Shown: piece after piece, positions 1 to 9,906 of the stretch
Position numbering within the stretch: the stretch's first letter is position 1
Layout: every line of letters begins with the position of its first letter
Origin: 67-14 sp035502775
GTDB taxonomy: Bacteria; Actinomycetota; Thermoleophilia; Solirubrobacterales; 70-9
Reading direction: 5' to 3'
DNA: 64,000 bases
Assembly: GCA_035502775.1 (NCBI GenBank)
Contig: DATJUB010000071.1
Location: 9,878-73,877 of the forward strand
Notes under the pieces: model-generated
What the model saw: only the letters and a program-made list of their open reading frames with translations
Databases searched by the model: none
Told to the model about the DNA's origin: nothing
Position numbers and translations under genes: made by a program

Positions 1-275
1 AAGTTGCCCAGCATCTCGAAGAAGGTCAGGTGCCGAAGGGTCTTGCCGACCTCTTCGATGTCCGGGGTGCGGAAGCAGGTCTGACTGGTGGTGAGCCGGG
101 TCGCCGGGGGCGTTTCGCGCCCGAGGAAGTACGGCTTGAAGGGCTGCATGCCGGCGACCGTCAGCAGGGTCGAGGTGTCGTCCGGCGGCGGGATCAGCGA
201 ACCGGATGCGACCCGGCGGTGGCCGTGTTCTTCGAAAAAGGCAAGGTAGGTTTCGCGGATGTCGGCGGACTTCAT
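1..275 (-). CDS. alaS: alanyl-tRNA synthetase, N-terminal part (truncated by window edge)
   Basis: The minus-strand reading from the ATG at 273-275 gives an N-terminus beginning MKSADIRETYLAFFEEHGH and containing the AlaRS class II signatures 'SLIPPPDDTSTLLTVAGMQP' and 'TSQTCFRTPDIEEVG...HLTFFEMLGNF'. These match the start of the aminoacylation domain that attaches alanine to tRNA-Ala in the cytosol. Only about 91 residues of a protein usually near 870 residues are present; the rest lies left of the window. It starts 12 nt after the stop of the upstream mnmA fusion gene, so the two are probably co-transcribed. Confidence 0.95.
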   Translation of the reverse strand, partial: MKSADIRETYLAFFEEHGHRRVASGSLIPPPDDTSTLLTVAGMQPFKPYFLGRETPPATRLTTSQTCFRTPDIEEVGKTLRHLTFFEMLGN

Positions 276-287
276 GGTCGGCAGACC

Positions 288-1745
288 CTACTTGTCAGCG
301 TTGTGTGAGGGACGGGTGATGGTTGCGTGACCAACCACCGTGTCACCGCTCATCAGCACCGCCGCCTGGCCGGGCGCGGGACGATCGAACGGTTCGCCCA
401 GTTCGAGCTCGAGACTCGAGTGTCTCCCGGCACCCGCCGCGAGCGTGGCCGGAACGGTGTCCGAGTGGTATCTGAGGCGAACCCTGTCCACCACCGAGCC
501 GTCCCGGTGCATCACCGCGTTCCGGAGCGAGACCCGCTCCACGGTCAGCTCCTCGCGTGAGCCGACCGTGACCGTGTTGTTCGCCGCGTCGGTGCCGATC
601 ACGAACAGCGGATGGCCAGCGGCGACCCCGAGTCCCCTTCGCTGGCCCACCGTGAAGTTGTGATGTCCCCCATGCGTTCCGAGCTCGCGCCCGGAGCTGT
701 CGAGAACGGCTCCACCCCGGTCCTCGAGGCCACCGTGGCGCCGCAGGAAGTCCCGCTTGTCCTGCCCGGCGAGGAAGCAGAGATCCTGGCTCTCGGGCTT
801 CTTCGCGACCGAGAGCGAGTTCTCTTCGGCGATCCGGCGGACCTCGGTCTTCTCGATCTCGGCCAGGGGAAACCTGAGGCGGCCGATCACTTCCGGGGGC
901 AGCGCCGCCAGCATGTAGCTCTGGTCCTTGCTCGAGTCGTATCCGGCCGCCAGCAGCGCGCCGTCGCCGTCGTCGACGATCCGGGCGTAGTGCCCGGTCA
1001 CGAGGTGGGTCGCCCCCAGCCGGTCCGCCAGATCGACCATCGCCGCGATCCGCACCTCGCCGTTGCAGAGCACGCAGGGGTTCGGGGTCCGGCCTTCGCC
1101 GTAGCCCTTGACGAACTCTCCGACGACCCGCTCGCGGAACTGGTTCTCGAGGTCGAGGGTGAAGTGCGGGATGCCGAGCGAGTGGGTGACCGCCCGGGCC
1201 CCCAGCACCGCCTCGGGAGAGCAGCAGGCCTTGGTGCCGTCGGTGTCGGGATCGGCCCAGAGCTTGACCGTGACCGCGACCACGTCGGCGCCGCGCTCAC
1301 GCTCACGCAGAGCGGCGACCGCACTGTCCACCCCGCCCGAGACCGCGACCAGAACCCGGTTGGGGTCGGCGTCGGCCAGCTCCATGCCGGAGGAGGCGGC
1401 CGCGGAGAGCGCGCGGTGGAGCGCGTCGGCGGTGAGGATCACGGCATGCTTTCGAACCGGGCTGAGGCCGCCGAGTTCGCGCTCGATGTCGTCCGGTCCG
1501 ATCCGGGCCGCGTCCAGCACGGTCCGGCCCTCGGCCATCTCGCAGACACAGGCGCAGGCGGCCCGGGTCGCGGCACAGCCTTCGGAGTCGAAGGTGATCG
1601 ATTCGATCCTGCCGTCCGCGATCACTGGCGACAGCCGGGCGAGGTCACCGCAGGCGGCGCCACCGGCCGCACCGGTGAACGAGCCCTCGGCCGCGGGGCC
1701 GAGGTGAGAGTCGTCTTCGACGTATTCCTGGAGCAGAGACCGCAT
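288..1745 (-). CDS. mnmA: SufU/IscU-like scaffold domain fused to tRNA 2-thiouridylase MnmA
   Basis: A 485-aa protein. Residues about 125-485 are MnmA, which thiolates U34 of Lys/Glu/Gln tRNAs: PP-loop SGGVDS (136-141), first catalytic Cys in TPNPCVLCN (Cys227) and second in ESQDLCFLAG (Cys323). Residues about 20-115 precede the normal MnmA start and resemble an Fe-S scaffold/SufU domain: CGD at 32-34, 'FDSEGCAATRAACACVCEMAEG' around Cys57, and 'LSPVRKHAVILTADALHRAL' where SufU carries its third ligand Cys. Here that position is His100. The usual MnmA length is about 360 aa, so the N-terminal 120 residues are extra. The ATG follows a TACTCT box by 7 nt and has no Shine-Dalgarno, suggesting a leaderless mRNA. 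The gene is divergent from the SDR gene. Confidence 0.92.
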   Translation of the reverse strand: MRSLLQEYVEDDSHLGPAAEGSFTGAAGGAACGDLARLSPVIADGRIESITFDSEGCAATRAACACVCEMAEGRTVLDAARIGPDDIERELGGLSPVRKHAVILTADALHRALSAAASSGMELADADPNRVLVAVSGGVDSAVAALRERERGADVVAVTVKLWADPDTDGTKACCSPEAVLGARAVTHSLGIPHFTLDLENQFRERVVGEFVKGYGEGRTPNPCVLCNGEVRIAAMVDLADRLGATHLVTGHYARIVDDGDGALLAAGYDSSKDQSYMLAALPPEVIGRLRFPLAEIEKTEVRRIAEENSLSVAKKPESQDLCFLAGQDKRDFLRRHGGLEDRGGAVLDSSGRELGTHGGHHNFTVGQRRGLGVAAGHPLFVIGTDAANNTVTVGSREELTVERVSLRNAVMHRDGSVVDRVRLRYHSDTVPATLAAGAGRHSSLELELGEPFDRPAPGQAAVLMSGDTVVGHATITRPSHNADK

Positions 1746-1777
1746 CGGATGAAGAGTAAAGGGGTAGCCTGATCGGC

Positions 1778-2758
1778 ATGAGCAAGGGCAAGGGCTGGAG
1801 CGCGAAGGACATGACCGACCAATCCGGGAAGACGGCGATCGTCACCGGAGCCAACAGCGGCATCGGCCTGGTCACGGCCCGCGAGCTGGCCGCGCACGGG
1901 GCCGCGGTCGTGATCGCCTGCCGCGACGTCCGCAAGGGCGAAGAGGCCGCCGACAGGATCCGGGTCGCGCTCGCCCCGAACGGCAACGAGGCGGTGCTCG
2001 ACGTGCGGGCCTTGGACCTGGCCGACCTCGGCTCGGTCCGGGAGTTCGCCGATTCGATCAGGGCCGATCACGATTCGCTCGACCTGCTGATCAACAACGC
2101 CGGCGTGATGGCCCCGCCCCGCCACGAGACCGCGGACGGCTTCGAGCTTCAGCTAGGGACCAATCATCTCGGACATTTCGCGCTCACCGGCCTGCTCTTC
2201 GAGCAGCTGAAGCGGGCTCCCGCCGGCCGGGTGGTCACGGTCTCCAGCAACGCCCACAAGATGGGCAAGATCAATTTCGACGATCTCCAGAGCGAAAAGA
2301 GCTATCGGCGCTGGAGTGCCTACGGACAATCGAAGCTGGCCAATCTGATCTTCGCCCTCGACCTGCAGACGCGGATCGCCGAGGCCGGGCTGAACATGAA
2401 GTCGATGGCCGCGCATCCCGGGGTCGCCAAGACCAACCTGACCGCCGCCGGCAACGACCTGGGCTCGAGCCTCTTCAGCAAGATCTCCAAGCCCTTCCTG
2501 ATGGCGTCCGACCTGCTGATAGCACAGGACTCCGAGCACGGTGCCCTGCCGACCCTCTATGCGGCCACCCTGGAGGCACTGCCGGGAGGCAGCTACATCG
2601 GTCCCGACGGCCTCGGTGAGGTGAAGGGCTCACCGACGATCGTCGCCCCGCGCAGGGTCGCCCACAACGCCGAGATCGCCGACCGCCTCTGGGATGAATC
2701 GGTGAGGCTGACCGGCGTGGACTACGACTTCGGCACAGCCGGAGTGGCGACGGCCTGA
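1778..2758 (+). CDS. short-chain dehydrogenase/reductase (retinol-dehydrogenase/protochlorophyllide-reductase-like)
   Basis: A 326-aa classical SDR oxidoreductase using NAD(P). The cofactor motif TGANSGIG follows the N-terminal 'WSAKDMTDQSGKTAIV' seen in WW-oxidoreductase/retinol-dehydrogenase-like members; NNAGVM, the catalytic Ser in VTVSSNAHKMG and YGQSKLAN (Tyr-x-x-x-Lys) follow in order. Substrate cannot be told from sequence. The C-terminal 'YIGPDGLGEVKGSP' region is typical of this subgroup. The ATG lies 7 nt after TAGCCT with no ribosome site, so translation is probably leaderless. It is divergent from mnmA across a 32-bp gap. Confidence 0.92.
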   Translation: MSKGKGWSAKDMTDQSGKTAIVTGANSGIGLVTARELAAHGAAVVIACRDVRKGEEAADRIRVALAPNGNEAVLDVRALDLADLGSVREFADSIRADHDSLDLLINNAGVMAPPRHETADGFELQLGTNHLGHFALTGLLFEQLKRAPAGRVVTVSSNAHKMGKINFDDLQSEKSYRRWSAYGQSKLANLIFALDLQTRIAEAGLNMKSMAAHPGVAKTNLTAAGNDLGSSLFSKISKPFLMASDLLIAQDSEHGALPTLYAATLEALPGGSYIGPDGLGEVKGSPTIVAPRRVAHNAEIADRLWDESVRLTGVDYDFGTAGVATA

Positions 2759-2774
2759 ACCATCGCGCAAGGGC

Positions 2775-2823
2775 TTCTGTCGCACGATCGACCAGCGCAT
2801 GGCGGGTGGATCATGCGACAGAA
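2775..2823. terminator. 15-bp inverted repeat between convergent genes
   Basis: The arms at 2775-2789 (TTCTGTCGCACGATC) and 2809-2823 pair over 15 positions with a single mismatch that can form a G-U pair, around a 19-nt loop. It sits between the stops of the convergent SDR and NHL/collagen genes, the expected place for a bidirectional terminator. There is no T-tract. Confidence 0.55.
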
Positions 2824-2849
2824 ACCTCGGTGGAGGGCCCTGAGTCGCC

Positions 2850-4682
2850 TCAGCGCATCAGGCCTATTCTCATGTTTCGCTTGGTCCAGTTTCCCCCGTC
2901 GGCTCCGGCGGAGAGATAGACGATCGCCTGCCCGGACTTCTTGCCCTTCAGCAGCCGGTTGCGCAGCTTGGCGGTCAGCTGGATGCCGTACCTGACCGTC
3001 TTGCCGGCGGCGATCTTCTGCGGTCCGACCAGCGGCACCCGGATCTTCGCGCTGCCCCGGATCGTGACGGTGGCCTTGCGGTTGAGGATCTCGCAGGGCA
3101 CGCTCAGGCACTTGACCTGAGCGACGTCCGTGGTGAATCCCTTGATGCGCACGGTCTTGGAGCTGAGTTTGCTGACCTGCGCCTGGCCCTTGTTTCCGGA
3201 AGGTCCCTGCGGACCTGTCGGGCCGGTCGGACCGCTTCCGCCCGTCGATCCGGTCGCACCGGTCCCCCCGGTGGATCCGGTGGTCCCGGTGCCACCGCTG
3301 GGCCCGATCGGGCCGGTCGGCCCCGTGCCGCCGGTCGGACCGGTGCCGCCGGTCGAGCCCGTGGCACCCGTCGATCCGGTCGAACCCGTGGCTCCCGTGG
3401 AGCCGGTCGGGCCCGATGGCCCGGTCCCCCCGGTGGCACCTGTGGGTCCGGTCGGCGCGCTGGCCCCGGTTCCCCTCAGGGCGACATGGCGCCAGCCGCC
3501 GTCGAGATTCAGGATGTCGGTCTTCAGACCGACCGAGAGCGGATCGAAGCGGACACCGACTCCGCAGACATGACCCGGAAGCAGGATCACGTTCGAGCAT
3601 TCGTCGTTGGCGGCGGGAATCGAGAACTGGGTGCCGCTCGCCAGGGAGGACGAACCGACGTACATCGGCAGCACGTAGTTGTCGTTCTGGAGGTAGACCA
3701 GGGAATCGGCGGGATCGTCGCCGACGTAGGCCGTGCCGAGGTTCCGTGACTGCCCGCCGATCACCCTGGGGGCGTAGGCGAACAGCGAGATGCGGCCGCC
3801 GAGGTTCGTGACCCAGACGTTGCCGGCACGATCGGCGGTGATCCCGTACGGGGTCTCCAGCTGACCCGGACCGGTGCCGGTGCCGCCGAACGAGTCGACG
3901 TAGGTGCCGTCGGCCTCGAAGATCTTCACCGTGTCGTTGCCCAGATCGGGCACGTAGATCCGCCCGTCACCGAAATCGACGTCGTTGGCGTCGAGGATGT
4001 CTCCGGCCCCGGAACCGGCCTCGCCGACCTTGTCGAGCAGGACTCCTGCCGGGCTGTAGACCCTGACCTCGTCGAGAGCGGTGTCCAGGACATAGACGCT
4101 GCCGTCGGGACCGACGTCGAGACCGCTCACTCCCGAGCCGGGCACGCCGGCATCGATCTCGTCCTGGTACACGCCGGAGCCGTTGAACTGCTGGACGCGG
4201 CCGTTGACTTGCGCCACATAGACCGATCCGTCAGCACCCATGCCCAGGGCCGAAGGGTTCATGAACTGACCCTGGCCGATGCCCGACGAACCGAACTGGA
4301 TGGGGGCTCCGCCGTTCGGGCCGTACCTCGTCACGTTGCTGTCGGCGACGTTCAGCAGGTAGACGAATCCGAGGCGGTCCACCTCGACGTCCCGGTTCCC
4401 GGAGATGACGGATACGGGACTGAAGGACTGGATGTACTCGCCATCGGCACTGAACTGGGTCACCGCTTCGCTTCCGAACGAGTTCGCGACATAGACGTCT
4501 CCGTGCCGGTCGACCGCGACGCCGGGCTTGTCGCTCGCCTGGCCGTTCCAGAAATCGTAGAAGCGCTGCGTGTCCGCCGAAGCCGGCGCCGACAGCAGAG
4601 CCGACGCGAGCACCACGGCGGCGATCCCGGCCGCGAACAAGGCGATGCGTGAAGCCGACGTACGAGACATTCCCTGATCCAT
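2850..4682 (-). CDS. secreted NHL-repeat protein with collagen-like Gly-X-Thr stalk
   Basis: About 610 aa from the ATG at 4682 (MDQGMSRTSASRIALF), followed by a hydrophobic signal peptide ending near 'APASAD'. An in-frame ATG at 4742 would add 20 residues lacking signal-peptide character. Order: signal peptide; about six NHL-type beta-propeller blades ('GVAVDRHGDVYVANSFG', 'GLDVGPDGSVYVLDT', 'GITADRAGNVWVTNLGG'); an abnormal-spindle/choice-of-anchor-like stretch; about 29 Gly-X-Y triplets rich in GPT, GAT, GST; then a basic C-terminal domain. NHL propellers usually bind ligands and collagen-like stalks usually form trimeric surface rods, so a surface adhesin is a reasonable inference. No sortase motif is visible. 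Confidence 0.85.
   Translation of the reverse strand: MDQGMSRTSASRIALFAAGIAAVVLASALLSAPASADTQRFYDFWNGQASDKPGVAVDRHGDVYVANSFGSEAVTQFSADGEYIQSFSPVSVISGNRDVEVDRLGFVYLLNVADSNVTRYGPNGGAPIQFGSSGIGQGQFMNPSALGMGADGSVYVAQVNGRVQQFNGSGVYQDEIDAGVPGSGVSGLDVGPDGSVYVLDTALDEVRVYSPAGVLLDKVGEAGSGAGDILDANDVDFGDGRIYVPDLGNDTVKIFEADGTYVDSFGGTGTGPGQLETPYGITADRAGNVWVTNLGGRISLFAYAPRVIGGQSRNLGTAYVGDDPADSLVYLQNDNYVLPMYVGSSSLASGTQFSIPAANDECSNVILLPGHVCGVGVRFDPLSVGLKTDILNLDGGWRHVALRGTGASAPTGPTGATGGTGPSGPTGSTGATGSTGSTGATGSTGGTGPTGGTGPTGPIGPSGGTGTTGSTGGTGATGSTGGSGPTGPTGPQGPSGNKGQAQVSKLSSKTVRIKGFTTDVAQVKCLSVPCEILNRKATVTIRGSAKIRVPLVGPQKIAAGKTVRYGIQLTAKLRNRLLKGKKSGQAIVYLSAGADGGNWTKRNMRIGLMR
3188..3459 (-). repeat. collagen-like Gly-X-Y tandem coding repeat
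   Basis: About 29 consecutive codon triplets encode Gly-X-Y, mostly GPT, GAT, GST, GGT, ending in 'GPQGPSGNKG'. At DNA level this is a degenerate 9-bp periodicity (ggnccngtc-like), prone to length variation. Threonine in the Y position, not hydroxyproline-type Pro, is characteristic of bacterial collagen-like proteins. Ends are approximate. Confidence 0.85.
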
Positions 4683-4747
4683 CTCAACCCCCGTGGTAGC
4701 GCGATAAAAAAGGCCCCAACCCGCCGTTACCGTCTCTGGCATTGATC

Positions 4748-4761
4748 CCTGTATTTACAGG
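4748..4761. promoter_or_regulatory. small inverted repeat CCTGTA-TT-TACAGG upstream of the NHL/collagen gene
   Basis: The arms CCTGTA and TACAGG are perfectly complementary around TT. The site lies 66-79 nt upstream of the chosen start of the NHL/collagen gene (minus strand), in a 268-bp intergenic stretch (4683-4950) that holds no other recognisable gene. It could be an operator; nothing identifies a regulator. Confidence 0.3.
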
Positions 4762-4950
4762 TGGGTGCCTACCTCCTATCCCGCGGGGGACCTGGAGAGA
4801 TCGGCTCCCGTGCCGATGATGTTGGGTCAATTTATGAGACGGCTCACGAACGGGTTCGGGCCTTCACGGCAACCTACCACTGTTGCGGCCCGCGTACTTA
4901 AAGATCAGCTGCTCCGGCCTTCCACCACGCGATGCAGCCTTCGAGAGTGA

Positions 4951-4978
4951 ATTTCGGCGCGGCGCCGCGGGCCGAAAT
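4951..4978 (-). terminator. strong hairpin at the end of the aspS / small-protein unit
   Basis: ATTTCGGC (4951-4958) pairs with GCCGAAAT (4971-4978), and the inner GCGG/CCGC extends the stem. It overlaps the stop codon of the 95-aa gene and lies directly downstream of it on the minus strand. It is GC-rich and lacks a U-tract. Confidence 0.55.
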
Positions 4979-5265
4979 CAGTCCAGGTCGAGGCCCGAAA
5001 CGAGCTCTTCGGCCTCGGACCAGCGGCCGGGCGGAACCTGGAGATTGATGTCACCGCGGTTGAAGCGATCGAGCTCCCAGTCGGAGGTCAGCTCGGCCTC
5101 GATTCCGTGCTCGCGCAGCACATCTCGCCAGGCGAGCCCGGTCTCCAGATCCTCGAACTCGTGCACGACCTCCCAGTCGTCGAATCGCGGGTCCCCGATA
5201 TGGATCCGTCCGGATCCGTCCCCGATCGAAGCAACCTTCTGCTTGAACCGGTCGAAGAGGCTCAT
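4978..5265 (-). CDS. small DUF2007-like (putative signal-transducing) protein
   Basis: 95 aa. The core 'VVHEFEDLETGLAWRDVLREHGIEAEL' then 'INLQVPPGRWSEAEELVSGL' has the pattern of DUF2007 proteins: an N-terminal strand, a helix that reads 'location then LxxxGIxA', and a final 'V...A..A..LL'. DUF2007 domains have no firmly known function. The start lies 3 nt beyond the stop of aspS, so it is translated from the aspS message. The family assignment is by pattern only. Confidence 0.7.
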   Translation of the reverse strand: MSLFDRFKQKVASIGDGSGRIHIGDPRFDDWEVVHEFEDLETGLAWRDVLREHGIEAELTSDWELDRFNRGDINLQVPPGRWSEAEELVSGLDLD

Positions 5266-5268
5266 CGT

Positions 5269-7080
<1,812 letters not shown>

Positions 7081-7126
7081 GGACGCCCCATACTTTCAGG
7101 AAATCGATTCGGGCTCCGGCTCGCGC

Positions 7127-8569
7127 CTACTTGACCTTCACCTTGACGACCCCGGTCCTGCTCGCCGCGTCGGTGGCGCTCAGCACGGCCTTCAGCTTGA
7201 AGGTCTTCTTCTTGGCTTTCTTCTTGGCCGCGATCTTGAACTTGACGGTCTTGGCGCCGACCAGGGTGCCGACCTTGCGGCACAGCTTGCCCTTGATCTT
7301 CAGTGCCTTCTTCACGGCCTTCGCCGGCTTCTTCAGGCAGAGCTTCACGTCGAGCGCGCCCGCCGCGCCGGTCGTCTTCACGGTCACCGAGACCGCCTTC
7401 GCCTTCTTGCCGCGTTTCAGCTTCAGCGGCTTCGGCTTGATCCGCACGATCTTCACCGAGACCGTCCCGGGCGGGGTCGGTTCGACGTACTGGACCGCAC
7501 CGATGTCGCAGGCACCGGCGGGACGGTCCCTCCCGGTCTGATCCTTGGCCGGGCAGAGATCCGGTGCGGCGGCGCCGCCGGCCCCGATCGCCGGGCTGCC
7601 GGTGAGCAGGGCGTGGGTCGGGGTCTGCCCGCCGTTGTCCTTGAGCGGACCGAGCAGGGCGTCGGCCACGACCTTGTTGGTTCCGGGGTTGAAGCCGACC
7701 AGGCAGTTGCCCGCCCCGAGTGCCTGGGTGGTGAGCACGTAGCGCGGGAAGAAGAACGGGCCGCTGTAGCAGTCCGGACCGTTGATCGGCGCGGCCGAGT
7801 TGTCCTGGTTGGCGGCGTTGATCACGTTGACGAATCCGATGTTGGAGGCGCCGCCGTCGGCGAACCCGCCGCCGTAGCCGTTGCCGTCCCCGTCGGCATC
7901 GGCGGTGTTCTTGGTGATGGTCGAGCTCTTGACCGAGGCCGTGGCCCCGCCGGGAATCCAGAGGGCGCCCCCGTTGCCGTTGGCGGCGTTGCCGGAGAAG
8001 GTGCTGTTGACCGCGCTGAGTGCGCTGTAGACCGCGATCGCGCCGCCCTGGTACTTGGTGGAGTTGCCGTTGATGGTCACCCCGTCGACGGTCAGCGATC
8101 CCGTCGTGTTGGCGATGCCCGCACCGTCCTCACCGACCCCGCTCAGCACGCCGCCGACGATGTTCTGGTTGAGGATCGCGAGCGAACCGCTGCTCTGCTG
8201 GTCGTAGATCCGGTCGATCCCGTTGCCGTTGACCACGACCTTGGCCCCCGCGGCCGGACGGATGGTGAGCGCGTCAGCCCCGGCGATGTCGAAATCGCCG
8301 GTGGTGTTGTTGTTCTCACCCGCTCCGGCGATCGTGATCTTGTACTCGCCGGCGGGCAGCACGATCTCGTCGGCCCCCGATCCGGACGAGCAGCCGTCGA
8401 AGCCCGAGTTGGTCGAAGCCGAGGTGATCGCCTCACGCAGCGAACAGGTCGTGTTCGATCCGCCGTACAGGTCTTCGGTCGTGGTGACATCGATCGTCGC
8501 CGCGCTCGCGGACGAGGCTGCCGTGAACGTCGCTGCCAATGCCATCGCCAAGACAAGAAATCTCTTCAT
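7127..8569 (-). CDS. secreted CSLREA / parallel beta-helix surface protein
   Basis: 480 aa from the ATG at 8569, which has the ribosome site AAAGG upstream; an in-frame TTG at 8578 is less likely. Signal peptide MKRFLVLAMALAATFTAASSASA; then the CSLREA motif (TTCSLREAITSAS, residues about 40-50) that marks these extracellular proteins; then right-handed beta-helix turns with 'GGAIAVYSALSAVNSTFSGNAANGNGGALW'-type rungs; then the choice-of-anchor-Q-like segment 'GGQTPTHALLTGSPAIGAG' and 'TGRDRPAGACDIGAVQY'; and a Lys-rich C-terminal domain. A role in cell surface or carbohydrate binding is likely but unproven. Confidence 0.85.
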   Translation of the reverse strand: MKRFLVLAMALAATFTAASSASAATIDVTTTEDLYGGSNTTCSLREAITSASTNSGFDGCSSGSGADEIVLPAGEYKITIAGAGENNNTTGDFDIAGADALTIRPAAGAKVVVNGNGIDRIYDQQSSGSLAILNQNIVGGVLSGVGEDGAGIANTTGSLTVDGVTINGNSTKYQGGAIAVYSALSAVNSTFSGNAANGNGGALWIPGGATASVKSSTITKNTADADGDGNGYGGGFADGGASNIGFVNVINAANQDNSAAPINGPDCYSGPFFFPRYVLTTQALGAGNCLVGFNPGTNKVVADALLGPLKDNGGQTPTHALLTGSPAIGAGGAAAPDLCPAKDQTGRDRPAGACDIGAVQYVEPTPPGTVSVKIVRIKPKPLKLKRGKKAKAVSVTVKTTGAAGALDVKLCLKKPAKAVKKALKIKGKLCRKVGTLVGAKTVKFKIAAKKKAKKKTFKLKAVLSATDAASRTGVVKVKVK

Positions 8570-8630
8570 GGTCCCCAAACCTTTCTGAATGTTCCCGTGA
8601 CACGAGCGTACGCGCGGGATCCGGCCCGGT

Positions 8631-8658
8631 CAAGCCGGTCTCGGCCCGGCGAGGCTTG
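8631..8658 (-). terminator. possible hairpin downstream of hisS
   Basis: CAAGCC (8631-8636) pairs with GGCTTG (8653-8658), with partial inner CCGG/CGG pairing. It is positioned just after the hisS stop on the minus strand, before the promoter of the CSLREA gene. Weak evidence. Confidence 0.3.
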
Positions 8659-8668
8659 GGGATGGCCC

Positions 8669-9904
8669 TCAGGGCCGGATGAGCTTCAGGACCTCGGAGG
8701 GCTGGACGTCACGCAGATCGTTGGTCGCCATGGTGCGCAGCCGGGCCTCGCCGCCTTCCTTCAGGGTCAGCGTGTAGTTCACGTTGAGGCGGTCGGCGTG
8801 CTTCAGCTGGCCCTTCATGCTGCGTCCGGCCAGATCGATCTCGACCGCGATGCCGTGATGCCGGAGCTCCGAGGCGAGAGCGACCGCGCGGGCCCGCTGA
8901 TCGGGTGCTTCGACCGCGATGAAGAGATCCGCCCCCGGAACATCGACCGGTTCGTCCAGGGCCAGCAGGATCCGCTCGATCCCGGCCGCCCAGCCGACCG
9001 CCGGGGTGTCGGGACCGCCGAGCTGGGCGATCAGGCCGTCGTAGCGCCCGCCGCCGCCGATCTCGGACTGGGAACCGAGCTGATCGCAGACGAAGGAGAA
9101 GATCGTGCGGGTGTAGTAGTCGAGACCCCGCACCAGGGTCGGGTCGATCACGTACTCGACCGAAGCGGCACCCAGCAGCTGCTTGACCTCGGCGAAATGC
9201 TCGGTGTCGGCCTCGTCGAGATGGTCGAGCAGGTGCGGCGCGTCGGCCATCACCCCCTTGGTCCCTGGATGGTCCGAGTCGAAGGCACGCAGCGGGTTGA
9301 TCTCGATCCGTTCGCGGACGTCGTCGGAGAGTTCCTCGGAACGTGACCGGAGGTGGGACTTCAGTTCCTCCAGGTAGGCGGCCCTGGCCTCGAGCGAGCC
9401 GAGGCTGCCGATCCGGAGCTCGACCCCGGGAACGCCCATCTCCTCGACCAGGTCGCTGAGCAGGGTGATCACCTCGACGTCGGCCAGCGGTGAGTCGGAG
9501 CCGATCGCCTCGGCGCCGATCTGGTTGAACTGGCGGTAGCGCCCGGCCTGGGGCCGTTCGTGGCGGAAGAACGGTCCCTGGTAGGCGAGCTTCACCGGCT
9601 GCGGCAGCTTGTGCATGCCGTGTTCGACGTAGGCCCGGCAGATCGACGCGGTCCCTTCGGGACGCAGGGTCAGGCTGCGGCCGCCCTTGTCCTCGAAGGT
9701 GAACATCTCCTTGCGCACGATGTCGGTCGATTTGCCCACCCCCCGCTCGAACAGGGCCGTGTCCTCGAAGTTCGGGGTGATGATGCCGCGGTATCCGGAG
9801 CGGCCGAAGATCTCACGGGCGGCCCGGATCAGCCGCTCGCGCTGCGCGGCCTGCTCGGGAAGCACGTCGAAGGTGCCGCGGGGTGCTTTGAACTTGGGTG
9901 CCAT
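8669..9904 (-). CDS. hisS: histidyl-tRNA synthetase
   Basis: 411 aa starting MAPKFKAPRGTFDVLPEQAAQ at 9904; the reading frame stays open further upstream but that part is antisense to nothing conserved and overlaps the next gene. HisRS signatures: motif 2 LRPEGTASICRAYVEH and 'FRHERPQAGRYRQFNQIGAEAIG', the histidine A motif 'LVRGLDYYTRTIFSF', and the C-terminal anticodon-binding domain ('LFIAVEAPDQRARAVALASEL'). It charges tRNA-His. It begins 2 nt after the stop of the MBL hydrolase, so the two are translationally coupled. Confidence 0.97.
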   Translation of the reverse strand: MAPKFKAPRGTFDVLPEQAAQRERLIRAAREIFGRSGYRGIITPNFEDTALFERGVGKSTDIVRKEMFTFEDKGGRSLTLRPEGTASICRAYVEHGMHKLPQPVKLAYQGPFFRHERPQAGRYRQFNQIGAEAIGSDSPLADVEVITLLSDLVEEMGVPGVELRIGSLGSLEARAAYLEELKSHLRSRSEELSDDVRERIEINPLRAFDSDHPGTKGVMADAPHLLDHLDEADTEHFAEVKQLLGAASVEYVIDPTLVRGLDYYTRTIFSFVCDQLGSQSEIGGGGRYDGLIAQLGGPDTPAVGWAAGIERILLALDEPVDVPGADLFIAVEAPDQRARAVALASELRHHGIAVEIDLAGRSMKGQLKHADRLNVNYTLTLKEGGEARLRTMATNDLRDVQPSEVLKLIRP

Positions 9905-9906
9905 GT

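Noticed and set aside
3188..3459. CRISPR or minisatellite array
   Set aside because: The 9-bp periodicity is in frame and encodes Gly-X-Y triplets of a secreted protein; there are no spacers.
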